Source of the DNA: Plantago elongata
Taxonomy: Eukaryota > Streptophyta > Magnoliopsida > Lamiales > Plantaginaceae
NCBI GenBank assembly: GCA_036897095.1
Contig: JAYMSP010002264.1
Span: 1 to 25,293, forward strand
Direction of reading: 5' to 3'
DNA: 25,293 bases
The position numbers and the translations under genes were made by a program. Of this stretch, positions 21,035 through 25,293 are shown piece after piece (within the stretch, counting starts at the first letter, position 1; the number at the start of each line of letters is the position of its first letter). The notes beneath the pieces were generated by a model. It made no database searches, was not told the DNA's origin, and saw only the letters and a program-made list of their open reading frames with translations.

Positions 21035-21046
21035 TTTATAAATAGT
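21035..21046 (-). promoter_or_regulatory. Putative TATA box of the HIPP gene
   Basis: The minus strand reads CTATTTATAAAG, about 130 bp before the ATG, leaving a leader of roughly 100 nt. An ACGT core (CACTACGTGC, 21021-21030) lies just downstream, and a perfect G-box CACGTG lies at 21310-21315 upstream. Confidence 0.6.
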
Positions 21047-21154
21047 GTCTAATGAAAGGATCAACAAATTTTATATATGAGTATGAGTATGCAATGGTTA
21101 AAAGAGAATAAAGAAGAGACCAAATTGCACTATTTCACCGTCCCTTTTCTTCTC

Positions 21155-21175
21155 TTGCGGTAGTGGCAACCGCAA
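21155..21175. repeat. Perfect 7-bp inverted repeat upstream of HIPP
   Basis: TTGCGGT (21155-21161) pairs with ACCGCAA (21169-21175) across 7 nt in the distal HIPP promoter. It could be a dyad site for a DNA-binding protein. It is the only GC-rich patch in this AT-rich stretch. Confidence 0.5.
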
Positions 21176-21180
21176 CGCAA

Positions 21181-21436
21181 GATACTCCATGTTATATCTA
21201 TCTTATACTCGGGCCTGTCCGATCAGTTAATAATGAAACAATTTAATTTTGTACGTTTTTAAGAAAAATATGTGTATGTAATTAAGAATAAGTTTGAGAT
21301 AGAAAAGTACACGTGAATTCAAAGTATATGATTAAAAATGAATTGTATTGTTGAGGTTATTTTTGTAATGAAAAGTTAGTTTATTTGGATGGGATGTCGA
21401 AAATGAATATATGTTAAAGTGGGATGGAGGGAATAG
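21181..21436. mobile_element. Possible decayed Stowaway-like element
   Basis: The right end TTAAAGTGGGATGGAGGGAATA is close to the Stowaway terminus. A weak left partner, ATACTCC, lies at 21182-21188. The interior is AT-rich, as usual. The left end is too degenerate to be sure. Confidence 0.35.
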
Positions 21437-21645
21437 TTGGTTATTATTTACACACCGGGTACATATAAATCCAGTGAGAAAATATCACTTCTCCGTTGAT
21501 TCAGCCGAAATGCTCGAAAATATGACTTTGATCAGGTGATTCGTACTCAATTGTTTCTCCCAAAAATTAGCCAACATATTTTCAAATTTCAGGAAGAAAA
21601 ACTGCAAATGTCATCGATTCAGCTATCTTCAGCAAAGTAATGGAG

Positions 21646-22315
21646 TAAGGGCTGTTCAACAGTCCAAATCCGGAATCGAACCCGCCCGGAATCATAATAG
21701 AGCAGAACCGGAATCGATAAAATGTGCAGCCCGGATCCCGAACCGATAATATCCGGTTCAGAGCGAAACCAAACCTGATGTGCCGGTCCGGATTTGATTT
21801 CGAACCGTTTGGCCTGTAATTTTTTTATTTATTAGTCTTAACTTTTTCATAATCAGTGAATAATTAGATAAGTCAGTCAACTAACAAACTACTACTACTT
21901 TTAATTTTTCAACATTGGTATCAATAATAATTTTTGATTTGCTTCTCTCTTTCCTTAATCCTTATTGATTAATTACTACTTTACTACATATACATTACTA
22001 ATTAATTCTGATCGATGTCTATGTGCATTTTAATGTGCTTAAATAATTGAAAGAAGAGGTTGAGAGAGGAAAAACTTTTAGATGAAGAATCCATATTCTC
22101 CTAATTATTATAATAAATGAAGGATTGAAAAAGGAATGTTATAAAATATAGGTGTATAAATAGACATCTTCCAGTCTTTGACCGGTTTTTGCCCGGAATC
22201 TATGAAATGGACAGTCCGGATTCTGAACTGAAAATAATCCGGTCCATCCCGAACCGGATCATCCGGTCCGTTTACAATCCATTTTTCTGTTTGGACCGGA
22301 ATTTGAACAACCCTA
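21646..22315. mobile_element. CCGG-rich hAT-like non-autonomous element, about 670 bp
   Basis: The left end reads TAAGGGCTGTTCAACAGTCC and the reverse-complemented right end reads TAGGGTTGTTCAAATTCC, forming an imperfect terminal repeat of the hAT form. About 150 bp next to each end is packed with CCGG motifs (CCGGAATC, CCGGTCCG, CCGGATC). Some 14 copies lie in the two flanks, with none in the AT-rich centre (about 21815-22165). Such subterminal motif arrays are typical transposase-binding regions. No exact 8-bp target duplication is found; AATGGAG (21639) and AATGAAG (22321) are only similar. Confidence 0.6.
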
Positions 22316-22399
22316 GTGGGAATGAAGGTGGGAATGTTTGGACCGACCCGTTTACAATTCATTTTCCTGTTTCCCGCTCAATTCATGTTCTTTACCCTA

Positions 22400-22996
22400 G
22401 AACTAATACTAAATTCTCAAATTCACCCAAGTTCTTTCAACCAGAGCATACATTGATGGTGGGAAATGGTATCTCAAGATTCATGGTCTCAAAGTGATCA
22501 ATGTATATGAAACAATTCCCTCAAGGTTTCCCCGACTAGTGTTGATGGTGGAGAATTTCCAGAATAATGTCAATGCTACGGGGATACTATTACGGGGTTT
22601 TCCTTTAAGGCATTTCCATAACGTCGATTCAAGATGTGTCGAAATGCAGAGGTAAGTGATTTCATTTGTCAATTATTTTATGTATGTATGTATGTATGTA
22701 TGTACGTACACATACGTATATAAGTTTTAGGAATCCGAGGAGCATATTGGTTTTTGGATAGATGAATACGTCGACCTAAGGGTTGCGCGTAAATTGTTGG
22801 GGAAATGGGTAAAATCGAATGTTGTAAGCATGTTCTTAAACAATCGCATACGATGTTTGGTGATATGTTGAAGGAGAGCAAAGAGTTGAAGGAACAATAA
22901 AAAGTTGGAGTTAGCTAAGTTGTACTCATGTGCTTGGAAGGCATCTGTGATTGCAGTTTCAGTTTATGTTGTTTGTTGGATTATCATGAAGAAGTT
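22400..22996 (+). pseudogene. Decayed coding-like sequence, unknown family
   Basis: From about 22408 a frame reads TQVLSTRAYIDGGKWYLKIH, then VINVYETIPSRFPRLVLMVE and NVDSRCVEMQR, stopping at a good donor AG|GTAAGT near 22651. After a GTAT microsatellite, broken frames read EEHIGFWIDEYVDLRVARKL and GKWVKSNVVSMFLNN, then, after shifts, a hydrophobic end (KASVIAVSVYVVCWIIMKKF) before TAG near 23000. Sequence style and splice site suggest a gene or transposon exon with a C-terminal membrane segment, now frameshifted. I do not recognise the family. Confidence 0.4.
22679..22703. repeat. (TATG)n microsatellite
   Basis: Five to six ATGT/TATG units are followed by a related TACGTACACATACGTATATA tract. 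Confidence 0.9.
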
Positions 22997-23147
22997 TTAG
23001 TGTGTTGGGACAGTCCATCTATGTATGTTTATAACTTTGTATGTTAGTCCACTGATCACAATATTTCTACACTAAATTTCATCATAAATGTTTAATTAAA
23101 TATTTTTACATATTTAAAGTAAATATGTTAGCCCATTGATCACCGAT

Positions 23148-23350
23148 GGAAGCTCGAGCGGCGAGCTTCTATGGCGGAGTTCCACCATGGCCACCTGAGC
23201 TTCCAGATCTGGAAGCTCAGAGAAGGGCTTCCATGGCGAAAATTCCGCTAGGGATTCGGAAGCTCGCCTGAGCTTCCAGATCTATAAGCTTAGGTGAGCA
23301 AGAAACTCTTGCTGGAGCTGGAAGCTCCGACGAGAGCTTCCATGGTGGAA
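23148..23350. repeat. Cluster of GAGCTTCC/GGAAGCTC palindromic repeats
   Basis: About nine copies of GAGCTTCC-like words occur in both orientations within 200 bp. A perfect 26-bp palindrome lies at 23195-23220, with AGATCT at its centre, and a decayed copy lies near 23268-23292. Repeating modules also contain CTTCCATGGYGG. The stretch is far more GC-rich than its AT-rich surroundings. It resembles a foldback repeat or minisatellite, and no gene is evident. Confidence 0.8.
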
Positions 23351-23519
23351 GATGACTGGATATTTTGAATTCTTTTGCGTATATTTTGTTAAGTTTAAAA
23401 CATAAAGGTGTGTACATAAAGGGTTGGGATATATGCGACACCGCGACACAACGTCGTATTGATAAAAAATAAAGGTTTGAAATTTAATCTTGAGTGGATC
23501 CAATGGTTTAGATCGTAGT

Positions 23520-24720
23520 ACCAACAATACATAATACTGATAACATTTTAGTAGCCTATGAAGGCAACCATTTATTGAAACAAAAAAACGAAGGGCAAAG
23601 ACGTTTTCATAGCTTTAAAACTTGACGAGTAAGGCTTACGATCGAGTGGAACAGTCTTTTCTGATACGAGTATTAGAGAGACTAGGCTTTGAGAACTCTT
23701 TTGTCGATCTAATTATGATTAGTGTGTGAAATATTTCCTATTATGTACTTATGATTGGTTATCAATTAACCCTATCCTGTCGAAGAGGGGTATCCGACAA
23801 AGAGATCCCCTTTCACCAGTTTTTTTTCTTTGTGATGGAGGTTGTCACTGCTCTTATTCGTGAGGGGGAGGTGTTACAAGGGATATTTGTCCCCCCAAGA
23901 GCACAAAAGGATCTCTCTCTTTTTTTTTTATTTTTTATGATGACACTCTTTTGCTCTGTCATGCTTTTGTTGACGCTGCTTGTGAGATTATTGATATCTT
24001 GCATGGATTTAGTCTTGCCTCAAGAAATTAATTGCAGAAGTCTACAATGAGGTGAGGGGGTATCTTCCGGGTAGGGTAATGGAAAAGCATTATAAGTATT
24101 TGGGGTTCTCTACTGAAATGAGTAGATCGAAAAATGAGGTTTTAACTGGCTTCGTAGAAGAGTCTGGAAGAAGGACAATATTTTTGGAAGTAACCTATTT
24201 TCCAAAGCAGGGAAAGAAGGACAATAATTTTGGAAGTAAGCTATTTTCCAAAGCAGGGAAAGAGGTCCTCATTAAGTCGGTAATCCAATATATCTCAACG
24301 TGTGTTATGTTTTATTTTAAGATACTTGATTACCTTCTTGACGAAATTGAAAATATTATTTCAAGAATTTGGTGGGATAGTGGAAATGATAAAAAGATTC
24401 ATTGGGTTGAGTGGAATTCTCTTTGCAAGTCTAAACGAGATGGTGAGATGGGCTTCCGTGATCTTAGATCATTCAATCTTGGTAAGCAATTTGGGGGATA
24501 ATGTACCCTGATTCACTTCTGAATCGAGTGTTGAAAGCGAAGTATATACTTCCTTAATACAGATGTTCTTGATGCTACTTCAAAAGAAAATGATTTTTAA
24601 GTGGAAAAGTATATGTAAAGCTTTTTGAATTTAGTTACATATGGAATCCGTTGGAGAGTGGGAGATGGGAGAAATATACATATCGAGACTATTATTGGAT
24701 TCCAAGATAGAATTTCTCTA
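23520..24720 (+). mobile_element. Decayed LINE (L1-type) reverse transcriptase fragment
   Basis: Reading across frameshifts, the + strand gives DNILVAYEGNHLLK, then ALKLDE*KAYDRVE, then GIRQRDPLSPV at 23789, then FFYDDTLLLC with the catalytic pair at 23939-23944 (FYDD where FADD is usual). After that come KYLGF, LFSKAGKEVLIKSVIQ, IWWDSGNDKKIHWVEW, LCKSKRDGEMGFRDL and finally GIRWRVGDGRNIHI. These are the ordered landmarks of plant non-LTR retrotransposon ORF2 from reverse transcriptase to the region before RNase H. Several stops and shifts make it inactive. The endonuclease part and a poly(A) tail are absent. Confidence 0.88.
24170..24261 (+). repeat. 46-bp tandem duplication inside the LINE
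   Basis: GAAGGACAATA, TTTTGGAAGTAA and CTATTTTCCAAAGCAGGGAA occur at 24170-24215 and again at 24216-24261. The unit is not a multiple of three, so it adds a frame change. The frame stays open through it by chance. Confidence 0.9.
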
Positions 24721-25152
24721 AGCCTATTCGAAGTAGTAGTACTTATCCCTCTTTGGTATATTTCTCTTTTATTATTTTCCATTTGTACCGGGTATGTAAA
24801 ATACGACTAGAAAATTTTATTTAATACTACAATATATCCTACATGTTTGACGGGTGATAATGATCAATTTGATAGAAGGACATATATTCATTCTACCCTG
24901 TCTTTTCTAAAGCTTGGTCAAAATTACAAAATCCCATATTCCGTAGTAAAACATCTATTAGGTATAAAATAATAATAAGATTATTATTTAATGATGAAAT
25001 ATCCTTTATTAAACTACTAATTACCCAAGAAAGTATTTCCACAAGAAAAAGTAAAGGAAACTGGTTAAATTAAAATTTCCTTGTTCAAATTGAAATCTCC
25101 CTGTTCGAAATATGGAAAGTTCCATTAATCGAACTTCTCCAACACACGTACG
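24721..25152. other. Spacer and promoter region of the right-edge gene
   Basis: AT-rich DNA without coding motifs. Close to the promoter, TTTCCTTGTTCAAATTGAAA and TCTCCCTGTTCGAAAT (25074-25110) form a short imperfect direct repeat, which could be a cis-element pair. Confidence 0.35.
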
Positions 25153-25160
25153 CTATAAAT
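25153..25160 (+). promoter_or_regulatory. Putative TATA box of the right-edge gene
   Basis: CTATAAAT lies 81-88 bp upstream of the ATG at 25241 and fits the plant consensus. The leader between them is A- and C-rich (ACACAACACAAG), as is common in plant 5' UTRs. Confidence 0.7.
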
Positions 25161-25240
25161 ACAGAAATTCCCAACTAGTAGCAGACCTTCGAATTCAAGA
25201 AACTATACACAACACAAGTCTTGATAATCAAGATTGAAGA

Positions 25241-25293
25241 ATGGCAACCTTTCGCAAAGGCAGTAAAGTAGAAGTGATAAGCCATGAAGATGG
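25241..25293 (+). CDS. Start of a probable Agenet/Tudor-domain protein, cut by the window edge
   Basis: The ATG opens MATFRKGSKVEVISHEDG and runs off the end with no stop. The pattern F-x-KGSKVEV-x-S...DG is the usual start of the first Agenet (plant Tudor-like) repeat, found in DUF724 and other chromatin- or RNA-linked plant proteins. A TATA box and a typical plant leader lie directly upstream, so this looks like the true 5' end of a functional gene. Only 17 full codons are visible, so the family call rests on one short motif. Confidence 0.6.
   Translation, partial: MATFRKGSKVEVISHED

Noticed and set aside
21639..22327. AATGGAG/AATGAAG as the target duplication of the CCGG-rich element
   Set aside because: The right copy lies five bases beyond the terminal repeat and has a mismatch, so the pairing may be chance.
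22108..22497. Open frames on both strands across the right end of the CCGG-rich element
   Set aside because: They arise from CCGG repeats with no stops by chance, and cross the element boundary.
3095..25293. A biosynthetic or defence gene cluster made of methyltransferase, ABCG transporter and bHLH
   Set aside because: The combination is tempting, but the methyltransferase is of a conserved UbiE-like plastid type. The genes have separate promoters and differing orientations, and no pathway enzyme is present. Co-expression data would be needed to revive the idea.

Overview
The window is nuclear DNA of a flowering plant, most likely a eudicot. The evidence is GT-AG introns in plant-type genes, AT-rich spacers, plant-only families (an HIPP metallochaperone-like protein, an ABCG half-transporter, a plant bHLH) and many small plant transposon remnants. 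An asterid or Lamiales origin is my impression only; the sequence does not prove it. No prokaryotic operons, CRISPR arrays or rRNA genes are visible.

Layout. 1-955: pyrimidine-rich, tandemly repeated DNA with an exon-like stretch, ending in two perfect hairpins and a PIF-like terminus. 956-3094: AT-rich spacer with a 61-bp tandem duplication and a tRNA-like (SINE-type) sequence. 3095-7814 (-): eight-exon gene for a probably plastid-targeted SAM-dependent methyltransferase. Its 5' flank (8081-8256) carries a second, truncated copy of the exon 1/intron 1 junction. 9144-9782: non-autonomous hAT-like element with an 8-bp target duplication. 9845-10103: three 86-87 bp tandem repeats in the promoter of the next gene. 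10352-12261 (+): two-exon ABCG half-transporter, closest by recall to ABCG10. 12262-14163: spacer with repeats and a possible Copia LTR fragment. 14164-15370 (-): two-exon bHLH transcription factor with a C-terminal ACT-like region. 15371-19630: AT-rich spacer holding a decayed fragment of a MurA-like (UDP-GlcNAc enolpyruvyl transferase) coding sequence at 18562-18789. 19631-20906 (-): three-exon HIPP gene with a Tourist-like MITE in intron 2. 21646-22315: CCGG-rich hAT-like element. 22400-23000: decayed coding-like DNA of unknown family. 23148-23350: cluster of GAGCTTCC palindromes. 23520-24720 (+): decayed LINE reverse transcriptase. 25241-25293 (+): first exon of a gene that runs off the right edge and begins like an Agenet/Tudor-domain protein.

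The genes are independent plant loci with their own promoters, not a pathway cluster. I see no convincing new biological system. The observations most worth following up are the MurA-like relic, the stem-loop at 14001-14074, the duplicated exon/intron junction upstream of the methyltransferase, the palindrome cluster and the promoter tandem repeat.
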